Shown: piece by piece, positions 33,515 to 41,979 of the stretch
Position numbering within the stretch: position 1 is the first letter of the stretch
Layout of the letters: each line of letters opens with the position of its first letter
Assembly: GCF_900172375.1 (NCBI RefSeq)
Contig: NZ_FWFS01000009.1
Coordinates: 1-64,000 of the forward strand
DNA length: 64,000 nt
Direction: 5' to 3'
Source of the DNA: Aquimixticola soesokkakensis
GTDB taxonomy: Bacteria; Pseudomonadota; Alphaproteobacteria; Rhodobacterales; Rhodobacteraceae
Made by a program: the position numbers and the translations under genes
The notes under the pieces: model-generated
Told to the model about the DNA's origin: nothing
Seen by the model: only the letters and a program-made list of their open reading frames with translations
The model's database searches: none

Positions 33515-36121
33515 CTAGCGCGCTTTGGCAAAGGCCTGCGCGAGCGCGGATTGCAGCGAGGTGGTGGAAAAAGGCTTTTGCACCACGACGCAGGGCGGGT
33601 AGGTGTCCATCAGATCCGCGGCCGCCCCATAGCCCGTCGCAAGCACAAAGGGCGTGCCGCGTTCGTAGAGCGCATGGGCCACCGAAACGGATTGTTCATC
33701 GCCCAGGTTCACATCCAGCACCGCAAAATCGACATGGGCGGTTTCCAGATGTTTCATCGCCGCCGCGACGGTGGAAATAATCGCCACTTCCTGTGCGCCC
33801 ATATCCTCCATGATGCCCGCAGCATCCATGGCGATGATCAGCGTATCCTCCAGCACAAAGCCTTGACCCGAAAGGGTGAAGGTCTCGCTCGGGGGGGCGT
33901 CGTCGGGAACGGGCGCCGCATCTTCGATCTCGCGCTCGAAACTGGAAATCACTGCCGGGGGCAGGCGGAACCTGGCCTCAAGCCCGCTCATTTTGTAGGA
34001 GACTTCCGCATCGCCTTTGAGCTCGTGGGGGATCGAACTTTCGATGATCAGCGACCCGAAACCGCGCCGCTTGGGCGGGGTGACGGGCGGTCCGCCGCGC
34101 TCGACCCAGTCGATCACAAGCCCGCCGCTGGCGTCCTCGCGCAAGGACACAAGCACGCGCCCGCTGCGATCGCACAGCGCACCGTATTTGATCGAATTGG
34201 TCGCCATCTCATGCAGCACCAGCGCCAGGGTTGTGAACGCATTGGGCGAGATCATCGCATCAGATCCGCTGATCTCGACACGGCTGGCTTTGGCATCGGC
34301 ATAGGCGTCAAATTCGCATTGAATCAGCGATTTGATCGAGGTCGGTTCCCATTGCTCCGAGGTGAGCTGGTCATGGGCACGCGCCAGGGCCTGAATGCGC
34401 CCGTCCAGGTTCTTGGTAAATTCTTCCAATGTTCCGGCAGAGGATCGCGACTGGGCAAGCAACCCGCGCATCAGGTTCAAAATGTTGCGCACGCGGTGGT
34501 TCAGCTCGGAAATCAGCAGCTGTTGCTGTTCCTGCGCCCGCTTGCGTTCCAGATTGGCTGCATCCGTCACCTTGAGGAAAATTTCCAACAGGACCGTGCG
34601 CAACAGGTCGGCCGCGTGGAACTCCTGCGCCGACCACGGGGCCGATTGCCCCTCTACGGTCTCGCGCCAGACATCGAAACTCTTGCGCGGCGTCAGGCGC
34701 GTGCCGTTGGGGCCCACTTCGACCGCTTTGCTTGGATCGCCCGCCCAGGAAACGGTGCTTGCCACTGGTTTGCGAAACAAAATCAGATAGTCACGGGGAC
34801 GTTTTGACACGGGAATGGCCATCATCCCCGCGCAGCGATCGGCGTAGTCGCGCGCCGGATCGTGCAACGCACCCAACCTGTCGGTAGCGAAGGTGCCAGC
34901 CCCCGCGCGGGTGTCGAGCAGGCGGGCAATCGCGCGAAATTCATCCTCGGTGGGGGCCGCGCCGGTGGCATGGAACGTCTCGTTCTCATAGAGCACCAGA
35001 CCGTCATGGGCGATCACATCCCCGATGTCGTGCGAGACGGCCATAAGACTGTCCGACAGCGTGGCACCTTCGGCCATCTGCGCCATCAGGCGGCTTTGCA
35101 TCCGGCTGGTTTGCGCTTCGACTTTCTTGCGAAGACCTTCCTCGAAGCGCGCGATTTCATAGGAAAAAAGATGCGCAAACATTTCAATCGCGGTGCGGCG
35201 TTCATAGTCGATATAGCGCGGGCTGTGGTGGTGGCAGGCAAAAAGCCCCCAGAGTTCGCCGTCTTTCATGATCGACACGGACATCGAGGCCGCAACCCCC
35301 ATGTTGCGCAGGTATTCGACATGGATCGGTGAAACCGCCCGCGTGACGGCCAGCGACAGATCCAGCGGCGCGTCGTTGATATCCTGAGCGGGGTAAACGG
35401 CGCTGCCGCGATCGTTCACATCCGCGATCAGCCGCAGCAGCGAGCGTTTGTAAAGCGCGCGCGCCTGCACCGGAATATCGGAGGCGGGAAACATCATGCC
35501 GTTGTATTTGCTTTGCCCGTCGGCGCGCTGTTCGGCAATCACCTTGCCCGAATGATCGGGCTGGAACTGATAGACCATCACTGAGTCAAATCCGCAAATC
35601 TCGCGCAGGCCACGCGCGGCGTCGCGCGCAAGAATATCCATGCCTTTCTCGCGCCGCAGCGCCGCGATTTGCGGGTAGACCTCGGTCAGGACATCCCTGT
35701 CGCGCCGCGTGATCTTGGGTTCGAATTCGATGATCAGATGCCGGCCCGACTGGTGCAGGCAAACGTCAAAGCCGTTTTGCGGTCCCTGTGTTTGAAGCAA
35801 CTCGACCCCGAACAGCCGCGCCGCGCCGTCCTTGAGTTCGACACTGCGCAGATTGCGCCGGATGCGCTGGAACCCTTCGGCTGAAATCAACTGCCCCAAG
35901 GGCAGGCCGATTGCGTGTTCCAGCGGAATTCCCAGAATTTCGGGAAGATTTTCCGAAGCGTGTTGGACGATCCAGTCTTGCGACACGGCTACCAGCGCGC
36001 CGTAGGATTGCACGCGGCCCAATTGGTGGATCGGCTCGCGGTCGCAATTGGTCAGGGTGACGGGCTGCGTTGCATGAGAGCCGGAAAGAGAGTCGGAATG
36101 AGGGCCGGTGGGATGGTTCAC
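33515..36121 (-). CDS. bphP: Bacteriophytochrome: PAS-GAF-PHY photosensor, HWE kinase and C-terminal receiver
   Basis: 868 residues. Cys26 (LTNCDREPIHQLGRVQSYG) is at the usual biliverdin attachment site. The GAF domain carries PASDIPVQARALYKRS (Asp215) and SPIHVEYLRNMGVAASMS. The PHY tongue has the PRxSF motif (LTPRKSFDVW, near 480). The kinase is of the HWE type: His542 in ISELNHRVRNILNL and the W-x-E signature in VIDWVERGGPP. The C-terminal receiver has Asp803 (FAVLDVNLGDE) and QKPF. The start is GTG 36121 with AAAGGA seven bases upstream; the longer open frame to 36538 overlaps bphO and is a shadow. It is a red/far-red sensor whose partner is probably its own receiver. Confidence 0.9.
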   Translation of the reverse strand: MNHPTGPHSDSLSGSHATQPVTLTNCDREPIHQLGRVQSYGALVAVSQDWIVQHASENLPEILGIPLEHAIGLPLGQLISAEGFQRIRRNLRSVELKDGAARLFGVELLQTQGPQNGFDVCLHQSGRHLIIEFEPKITRRDRDVLTEVYPQIAALRREKGMDILARDAARGLREICGFDSVMVYQFQPDHSGKVIAEQRADGQSKYNGMMFPASDIPVQARALYKRSLLRLIADVNDRGSAVYPAQDINDAPLDLSLAVTRAVSPIHVEYLRNMGVAASMSVSIMKDGELWGLFACHHHSPRYIDYERRTAIEMFAHLFSYEIARFEEGLRKKVEAQTSRMQSRLMAQMAEGATLSDSLMAVSHDIGDVIAHDGLVLYENETFHATGAAPTEDEFRAIARLLDTRAGAGTFATDRLGALHDPARDYADRCAGMMAIPVSKRPRDYLILFRKPVASTVSWAGDPSKAVEVGPNGTRLTPRKSFDVWRETVEGQSAPWSAQEFHAADLLRTVLLEIFLKVTDAANLERKRAQEQQQLLISELNHRVRNILNLMRGLLAQSRSSAGTLEEFTKNLDGRIQALARAHDQLTSEQWEPTSIKSLIQCEFDAYADAKASRVEISGSDAMISPNAFTTLALVLHEMATNSIKYGALCDRSGRVLVSLREDASGGLVIDWVERGGPPVTPPKRRGFGSLIIESSIPHELKGDAEVSYKMSGLEARFRLPPAVISSFEREIEDAAPVPDDAPPSETFTLSGQGFVLEDTLIIAMDAAGIMEDMGAQEVAIISTVAAAMKHLETAHVDFAVLDVNLGDEQSVSVAHALYERGTPFVLATGYGAAADLMDTYPPCVVVQKPFSTTSLQSALAQAFAKAR

Positions 36122-36131
36122 GTCAGGTCCT

Positions 36132-36824
36132 TTAACTTGCGTCACGCAGGTGGGCCGCTGCGCCGCGCGGCCCTTGCAGTTCAATGGGGTGTGCGCCGCT
36201 GGGGGCAGGGCGCGGGGACGGTGTTCGTTGCGCAAGAGCGGCGCGATGGAATAGCGCGAACCCGCGTCTGGAGTCAAAAATGACGCGCTCGGCGCGCGGG
36301 CTTTGGGGGGCAATGGCGTCGAGTGCGCTGCAATGCGCACGCCACAAATCGCGTGCATCACCGCCAAGAAAATAGCTTGGGGGAAGAGCGCCCGTGTCCT
36401 GTGGCCAGAGTTGGCGGCGCATGACTTCGGTGCCCAGACGCGACCCGAGCACGAGGTAGTCAACCGCCAGCGGGTCAAGCCCGCTGTCGGGCGGGGTCGC
36501 GACACATCGGGCCCCAAGCTGCGCAAGATCGGCATCAAGCCTGTCGGTTAATTGGGCCATCAAAGCGGTGCAACCCGGGGTGCTCGCAACCTCGCGACTG
36601 TCAAAAACAGCCACAAGGCCAGCGCGCTGCGCGGCCAGAAACCACGCAAGATGGGGCTGGGGATCGGCCATGAACGGGGCAAAGGCGTCTTCCGTTTGCG
36701 CATGTTGCACCGCGGTCTCGCGGCGCAAACGGTGGCGAAATGTCGCCTCCGTCTGGGCGGCATCACGGCGCGCGCGCGGTTCCGGCGACGCGGGCTGGAG
36801 GTCGTGGATTGTCTTGTTCGTCAA
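36132..36824 (-). CDS. bphO: Heme oxygenase, biliverdin-forming (bacteriophytochrome-associated)
   Basis: About 230 residues. The HO-type helical fold is suggested by FRHRLRRETAVQHAQTEDAF, where His is the likely heme ligand, and by DYLVLGSRLGTEVMRRQLW, which resembles the conserved distal-helix glycines. BphO opens heme to biliverdin, the chromophore of BphP. The gene ends 10 bases before bphP, whose ribosome-binding site overlaps its stop. The start is uncertain: no ATG is in frame near the expected position, and TTG 36824 after GGTGGGG is proposed; the frame remains open to 36935. The C-terminal 40 residues are proline/alanine-rich beyond the HO fold. Confidence 0.75.
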   Translation of the reverse strand: MTNKTIHDLQPASPEPRARRDAAQTEATFRHRLRRETAVQHAQTEDAFAPFMADPQPHLAWFLAAQRAGLVAVFDSREVASTPGCTALMAQLTDRLDADLAQLGARCVATPPDSGLDPLAVDYLVLGSRLGTEVMRRQLWPQDTGALPPSYFLGGDARDLWRAHCSALDAIAPQSPRAERVIFDSRRGFALFHRAALAQRTPSPRPAPSGAHPIELQGPRGAAAHLRDAS

Positions 36825-37254
36825 AATGGCCCCACCATTTTCGCTTTTCTTTACTGTCGCTTCTGGCGCGCTTGGGCGTCGGTAACGCCCCTCATGGGCC
36901 GCCTCAAGCCTGCTCCCTACAGTCCTGCCAGTCATGAGCGTGCAGGTAATTCAAAAGTGGAAACGCGCGAGCGTAGGAATGGTTCCCTGCGTTCTCACCT
37001 TTTTGTGAGGGGGGTCTTCTGTCACCGCTAGTTGCGCAAAAACGTCGGCTTGGTGCGGCTTTCATGCGTGTCATGCGGGTGAATTTGCAAACCCTTGCAT
37101 CGAGCCGCTTGCGCGCGCCCTGATGGCCCCGCGGCGCTGCGCCATCGAGGGGCCTGTGATGAAACCAATGGTCAAAGTCGCGCGTTTGCGTCACAAATCA
37201 AGCGCGCCGCGCCGGCGATCCGTCTGGGATGGTCGCAAAAAAGAGAGAAATCAC
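36825..37254. other. 430-base divergent gap between bphO and gabD, no gene supported
   Basis: The gap should hold the promoters of both genes. A short hairpin (ctcac 36994-36998, gtgag 37005-37009, loop ctttttt-like) is the only structure noticed. No clear -35/-10 pair was seen on either strand, and the short open frames here lack ribosome-binding sites. Confidence 0.5.
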
Positions 37255-38703
37255 ATGCATCTCAATGACAAAACCCTTTTGAAACAGTCCTGCCTGCTGG
37301 ATGGCGCATGGGTCGCGGCCCAAGATGGCGCCACCAAAGCGGTGATCAACCCCGCGACGGGCGCGCAGATCGCGACCGTGCCCGTGATGGGCGAGGATCA
37401 GGCCACGCAGGCCATCGCAGCGGCGCAAACGGCCTTTGCCCCCTGGGCGGCGCGCCCGGCTCAGGAGCGCTCGAAAATCCTGCGCAAATGGTTCGACCTG
37501 ATGGTCGCGCACGCCGATGACCTTGCGATGATCATCACCTGCGAGCAGGGCAAGCCGCTGGCCGAAGCCAAGGGCGAGGTGCTCTATGCCGCCTCCTTCA
37601 TTGAATGGTTCGCCGAGGAAGCGAAACGCGTTTACGGCGACACAATCCCTGCGCCCAAATCGAACCAGCGCCTGAGCGTCATTCGCCAGCCTGTCGGTGT
37701 CACCGCCGCCATCACCCCCTGGAATTTCCCCGCCGCGATGATCACCCGCAAGGCCGCGCCTGCCTTGGCTGCGGGCTGTACGATGATCGTGCGCCCGGCG
37801 GATCTGACGCCCCTGACCGCCCTTGCCCTTGGCGAACTCGCGCAGCGCGCCGGTGTGCCAAACGGCGTGTTGCAGGTCATCACCGGTCGTTCCAGCGTGA
37901 TCGGCAAGGTGCTGACCCAAAGCGAGGTGGTGCGCAAACTCTCCTTCACCGGCTCGACCGAAGTGGGGCGCTTGCTGATGGAACAATGCGCGCCCACGAT
38001 CAAACGGCTGTCGCTGGAACTTGGCGGCAACGCCCCCTTCATCGTCTTTGACGATGCCGACATCGACGCGGCGGTCGAGGGGGCGATGGTGGCCAAATTC
38101 CGCAACGGCGGGCAGACCTGTGTCTGCGCCAACCGGATCTACGTTCAGGCGGGGGTCTATGAGGCCTTCGCGCAAAAGCTCGCCGCGAAAGTCAGCGCGC
38201 TCAAGGTGGGCGACGGCACGAAAGAGGGCACAGATGTTGGCCCGATGATCGAAATGAAGGCCATTGAAAAGATCGAAAGCCACATCAAGGATGCGCTCGA
38301 CAAGGGCGGCAAGGTGATCGCGGGGGGCGCGCGCCTTGAGGGGCAATATTTCCAACCCACGGTTCTGTCGGGGGTGACATCGGATATGATCGTGACGGAA
38401 GAAGAAACCTTCGGTCCCGTCGCGCCGTTGTTCAAATTCGACACCGAAGCGGAGGTCGTCGCGCGCGCCAACGACACGATCTATGGGCTTGCCTCGTATT
38501 TCTACACCCAAAGCCATGATCGCTTCGTGCGCGTCTCCGAGGCGCTTGAATACGGCATGGTCGGGCATAACACCGGACTTGTGTCCAACGAAGTCGCGCC
38601 CTTTGGCGGGGTGAAACAATCGGGACTGGGGCGCGAGGGGTCGAAATTCGGGATCGAGGAATACCTTGAAATCAAATATATTTGCAGCGCAATTTCCCGG
38701 TAA
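37255..38703 (+). CDS. gabD: NAD(P)-dependent succinate-semialdehyde dehydrogenase
   Basis: 482 residues, the same length as E. coli GabD. ALDH family: AITPWNFPAAMITRKAAPAL, the general-base glutamate in LSLELGGNAPFIVFDDAD, the catalytic cysteine in NGGQTCVCANRIYVQ (two cysteines separated by one residue, as in GabD), and EETFGPVAPLF. It oxidises succinate semialdehyde to succinate in GABA or related catabolism. ATG 37255 is taken, with AGAGAG upstream; the frame extends to 37123 without family similarity. No GABA aminotransferase gene is adjacent, so its metabolic partner is elsewhere. Confidence 0.85.
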   Translation: MHLNDKTLLKQSCLLDGAWVAAQDGATKAVINPATGAQIATVPVMGEDQATQAIAAAQTAFAPWAARPAQERSKILRKWFDLMVAHADDLAMIITCEQGKPLAEAKGEVLYAASFIEWFAEEAKRVYGDTIPAPKSNQRLSVIRQPVGVTAAITPWNFPAAMITRKAAPALAAGCTMIVRPADLTPLTALALGELAQRAGVPNGVLQVITGRSSVIGKVLTQSEVVRKLSFTGSTEVGRLLMEQCAPTIKRLSLELGGNAPFIVFDDADIDAAVEGAMVAKFRNGGQTCVCANRIYVQAGVYEAFAQKLAAKVSALKVGDGTKEGTDVGPMIEMKAIEKIESHIKDALDKGGKVIAGGARLEGQYFQPTVLSGVTSDMIVTEEETFGPVAPLFKFDTEAEVVARANDTIYGLASYFYTQSHDRFVRVSEALEYGMVGHNTGLVSNEVAPFGGVKQSGLGREGSKFGIEEYLEIKYICSAISR

Positions 38704-38783
38704 CGACCTAGGTTGTCCTGTGACTGCCCTGTGACTGCTCAATGATCTGCGCGGGGCAGGTTGCGATCAAAAGGAGCCCGCCC

Positions 38784-39464
38784 ATGCGCATCGTCAGCTA
38801 TAATATTCGCAAAGCGGTCGGGTTGGACTGGAAACGCGATCCGGCGCGGATTTTGCAGGTGCTCGCGGAAATCGACGCCGATATCGTGGTCCTTCAGGAG
38901 GCGGATCGACGCGTCGGAGCGCGGGCAGGGGTGTTTAGCGATGCGGCCCTTGCCCAGCAGGGCTACCACATCGTCCCCCTCGCGCAACGTCCGCTCAGTC
39001 ACGGCTGGCACGGCAATGCGATCTTCTTGCGCGATGCGCTTTTCCCCAAGGGCGCGCCTGACCAGGTGGCCACGCGCGTCCCCATTCCGACCCTTGAGCC
39101 GCGCGGCGCGGTATCGGTGCGCCTGGGGCAATTTGAAGTGATTGGCACCCATCTTGCGCTGACCGCCGGAATGCGGCGCAAACAATTGCAGGCCCTGCAT
39201 GACCATGTCACCCGTGGTCATTTTCCGGCCATCGTTGCAGGCGATTTCAACGCCCGCGTGGCCCACCTTGAACCGCTTTCGGATGTGTGCCAGCTGATCA
39301 TTCCGGGCCCCAGTTTCCACACGTCGCGACCGCGCGCGCGGCTGGATCGTTTTGCCGTTTTCGGGGGGCTGCGCGTTCTTGGCAGCCATGTCCACCACTC
39401 GACGCAGGCGGCACGCGCCTCCGATCACCTGCCGGTGGTGCTTGATTTCGAGGTGAACCGTTGA
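38784..39464 (+). CDS. Endonuclease/exonuclease/phosphatase-family protein (YbhP-like)
   Basis: 226 residues. EEP fold motifs: MRIVSYNIRKAVGLDW, IVVLQEADRR (metal-binding Glu), VIGTHLALTAGMRRKQ, AIVAGDFNAR and ASDHLPVVLDF (Asp-His pair). AAGGAG lies eight bases before ATG 38784. It overlaps the cardiolipin synthase gene by 4 bases (TTGA). E. coli also has an EEP gene (ybhP) overlapping a cardiolipin synthase (clsB), so the pair is a recurring module. The substrate may be a phosphodiester or phospholipid rather than DNA. Confidence 0.8.
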   Translation: MRIVSYNIRKAVGLDWKRDPARILQVLAEIDADIVVLQEADRRVGARAGVFSDAALAQQGYHIVPLAQRPLSHGWHGNAIFLRDALFPKGAPDQVATRVPIPTLEPRGAVSVRLGQFEVIGTHLALTAGMRRKQLQALHDHVTRGHFPAIVAGDFNARVAHLEPLSDVCQLIIPGPSFHTSRPRARLDRFAVFGGLRVLGSHVHHSTQAARASDHLPVVLDFEVNR

Positions 39465-40933
39465 GCTGGCACATCAGCCTGTTTGTCGCCGCGCATCTGG
39501 TGATTTTGGCGATTTTCACCCTGCGCATTCTCCTGCGCGATGACCTCAGCCCGCCCGCGCGTCTTGCATGGTTTGCCGTGCTGAACGCGGTGCCCTATTT
39601 TGGATCGTTGATCTATTTCCTGTTTGGCGAGGTGTCCTTGGGCCGCGAGGCCAACCGGCGCTATGCGCTGATCACGCAAACCCTGCAAAACCGGACCCGC
39701 GCGATTTTTGGTCAGACACAGGCCATCGACGGGGCGCTGGACGACATCGCGCCGGTCTACAGGCCGGCCTTTCGCCATGCGGCTTCCGTCAACGGCTTTC
39801 CGGTCGAGCGGGGCAATCGCGCCGCCCTGATGGCCTCGGCGCAGGATACGGTGAGCGCGATGATCCGCGACATCGACAGCGCGCGTCATCACGTCCATGT
39901 GCTCTACTACATCTGGCTCGAGGATGAGACAGGCGGGCAGATCGCACAGGCCCTGATCCGTGCGGCGCAGCGCGGTGTGACCTGCCGCGCGCTTGCGGAC
40001 GGGCTGGGGTCACGGCGTTTGATCCGCAGTGCGCTGTGGCGCGAGATGCGCGACAAGGGGGTCGAGGTGGCGGTGGCCCTACCGCTGGACCGGCCGCTGC
40101 ACACCATGGTGACCAGCCGTCTGGACCTGCGCAATCACCGCAAGATCACCGTCATCGACGGGCGCGTGACCTTTATCGGCTCGCGCAATGCCGCCGATCC
40201 TGCGTTTTTGCCCAAAGCCCGTTTCGGCCCTTGGGTTGATGTGATGTTGCGCCTGACGGGGCCGGTGGTGGCGCAGCAGGAATTGCTGTTTGCCAGCGAC
40301 TGGATGCAGGCTACGGGCGAGGAGCTGGCGGATATCGACGTGCTGGCGGCGCGTGTCGGCCCCGCAGATGGCGTACAAGGCCAAGGGTTCGCGGCCACGG
40401 TGATCGGGGACGGGCCGACGGAACGCAAAGGGGCCATGCCCCAGATGTTTGCAACGCTGTTGGGCTGCGCGGGCGCGCGTGTCACCATCACCACGCCCTA
40501 TTTCGTGCCCGACACGGCGGTGCTGGAGGCGCTTTGCGGCTGTGCCGAGCGCGGGGTCGATGTGCGGCTGATCTTTCCGGCGCGCAACGACAGCTGGATC
40601 GTAAGTGCCGCCAGCCGCAGCTACTATCGGCGTTTGCTGACCTCCGGCTGTCGGATTTTCGAATATGACGCAGGGCTGCTGCACGCCAAAACCCTGACAC
40701 TGGACGGGCAGGTGGTTTTGATTGGATCGAGCAACCTCGACCTGCGCAGTTTCGATTTGAACTATGAAAACAACCTGTTGTTACAGGACGCGCCACTCTG
40801 TGCGCAGCTTGAGGCGCGTCAGGACGTGTATCTGGCACAGGCGCAGGAAATCAACCTTGATGCGGTCCTCGCCTGGCGGTTCTACACCCGTATCTGGCAC
40901 AATGTCATCGCCACGATCGGGCCGGTTCTTTAA
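39461..40933 (+). CDS. cls: Cardiolipin synthase, ClsA-type phospholipase D family
   Basis: 490 residues. Two N-terminal membrane segments (ISLFVAAHLVILAIFTLRIL and LAWFAVLNAVPYFGSLIYFL) are followed by two PLD domains with HKD motifs NHRKITVIDG and LHAKTLTLDG, each followed by a serine/asparagine stretch (GSRNAAD, GSSNLDLRS). It condenses phosphatidylglycerol into cardiolipin. The start is a TTG at 39461 overlapping the EEP stop as TTGA, with GAGGTG upstream; this coupled non-ATG start gives the expected N-terminus. A strong hairpin terminator begins 5 bases after the stop. Confidence 0.85.
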   Translation: MSWHISLFVAAHLVILAIFTLRILLRDDLSPPARLAWFAVLNAVPYFGSLIYFLFGEVSLGREANRRYALITQTLQNRTRAIFGQTQAIDGALDDIAPVYRPAFRHAASVNGFPVERGNRAALMASAQDTVSAMIRDIDSARHHVHVLYYIWLEDETGGQIAQALIRAAQRGVTCRALADGLGSRRLIRSALWREMRDKGVEVAVALPLDRPLHTMVTSRLDLRNHRKITVIDGRVTFIGSRNAADPAFLPKARFGPWVDVMLRLTGPVVAQQELLFASDWMQATGEELADIDVLAARVGPADGVQGQGFAATVIGDGPTERKGAMPQMFATLLGCAGARVTITTPYFVPDTAVLEALCGCAERGVDVRLIFPARNDSWIVSAASRSYYRRLLTSGCRIFEYDAGLLHAKTLTLDGQVVLIGSSNLDLRSFDLNYENNLLLQDAPLCAQLEARQDVYLAQAQEINLDAVLAWRFYTRIWHNVIATIGPVL

Positions 40934-40937
40934 TGAT

Positions 40938-40966
40938 AAAGGCCCCGCACATCTGGCGGGGCCTTT
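40938..40966. terminator. Bidirectional intrinsic terminator between cls and cyoD
   Basis: aaaggccccgc (40938-40948) pairs perfectly with gcggggccttt (40956-40966) across a 7-base loop. The flanking A and T runs make it usable from both sides, and it lies exactly between two convergent genes. Confidence 0.85.
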
Positions 40967-40987
40967 GTCTGACACAAGCACCATGGC

Positions 40988-41356
40988 TCACAATTCCTGC
41001 GGCATCTCCATGTTGGCGCCCATCGCCGGCATCATGCGGGCGTTGAGATCGCTCACAATCCACAGCGAGCCGCCGATCATCAGCACCACCAGCACAACGG
41101 CAAAGGCGAGTGCAAAGAGGTTTTCCTTGGGGCTGTGTTTAAAGTCGATATGCAGGAAATATTTCAGCTGCACCGCGGCCTGGATCAGGGCGGTAAGCCC
41201 GATGATGACCATCACAGCGTGGGTCGAAAGCCCCCCCAGCATCACGGCCCCAAAGGGGATTACGCTCAGCACTGCGGCCAGAACATAGCCCGTAAGATAG
41301 CCCGTGTATGTCGGGCTCTGGGGATTGGCGGTGGGAGAGGTGTGCGAGGCGCTCAT
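40988..41356 (-). CDS. cyoD: Cytochrome bo3 quinol oxidase subunit IV
   Basis: 122 residues with three membrane segments: GYLTGYVLAAVLSVIPFGAV, VMVIIGLTALIQAAVQLKYF and LFALAFAVVLVVLMIGGSLW, and the family stretch QLKYFLHIDF. Last gene of the cyoABCD operon; its ATG at 41356 overlaps the cyoC stop. No heme-O synthase gene (cyoE) follows; the convergent terminator is next. Confidence 0.9.
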   Translation of the reverse strand: MSASHTSPTANPQSPTYTGYLTGYVLAAVLSVIPFGAVMLGGLSTHAVMVIIGLTALIQAAVQLKYFLHIDFKHSPKENLFALAFAVVLVVLMIGGSLWIVSDLNARMMPAMGANMEMPQEL

Positions 41357-41979
41357 TGCAAAATTCCCGGCAAATAGACGACAGAATAAATCCCGATCCA
41401 GACGATCCCGATCATGTGCCAAAAGGCCGCCAGACGGTTGCCATTGGCCAGTACGCGCCGCGTTGGCCCTTCGTAAAGCAACAGAGCGACATAGGTCAGC
41501 ATCCAGATCAGCCCGACCGTGACATGCAGCCCGTGCGTGGCCACCAGCGCGAAATAGGCCGACAGGAAACCCGAGGTCTGGGGGCTTGCGCCCTGTGCGA
41601 CCAGCGCTGCAAATTCCTGCACTTCCAGTCCGACGAACAGCGCGCCCAAGGCAAAGGCGGCCGCAAGCCAGCCAAAGCCTGCGCCCTTGTTGCCCTTGGC
41701 AAAGCCGATGCCCGAAAACCCCAGCACCAGCGTCGAGGTCAGCAGCAGCGCCGAGTTCAGCGCCGTGCGGGAAAATTCGAAAATATCGGATGCCTCGGGG
41801 CCGCCCGCGCTATTGGCGTGCAGCACCGCATAGGTGGCAAAAAGGGCCACAAACAGGATCGCATCGCTCATCAGATAGAGCCAATAGCCCATCTGTTCGG
41901 TGCGCGCGCGGTCTTCAAGATGCGCGCTGGTGTGGGGGGCGGTGATGGGTTGCGCCTCTGGCGTCATGGCAGAACTCAT
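41353..41979 (-). CDS. cyoC: Cytochrome bo3 quinol oxidase subunit III
   Basis: 208 residues, five membrane segments. Family motifs [33 protein letters not shown] and [14 protein letters not shown]. It overlaps cyoB upstream and cyoD downstream by ATGA. It has the five-helix form of quinol oxidases rather than the seven-helix form of aa3 oxidases. Confidence 0.92.
   Translation of the reverse strand: MSSAMTPEAQPITAPHTSAHLEDRARTEQMGYWLYLMSDAILFVALFATYAVLHANSAGGPEASDIFEFSRTALNSALLLTSTLVLGFSGIGFAKGNKGAGFGWLAAAFALGALFVGLEVQEFAALVAQGASPQTSGFLSAYFALVATHGLHVTVGLIWMLTYVALLLYEGPTRRVLANGNRLAAFWHMIGIVWIGIYSVVYLPGILQ

Noticed and set aside
36904-37194. Minus-strand frame of 96 codons upstream of bphO
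   Set aside because: No ribosome-binding site, no recognisable domain, Arg/His-rich; probably non-coding leader or promoter region.
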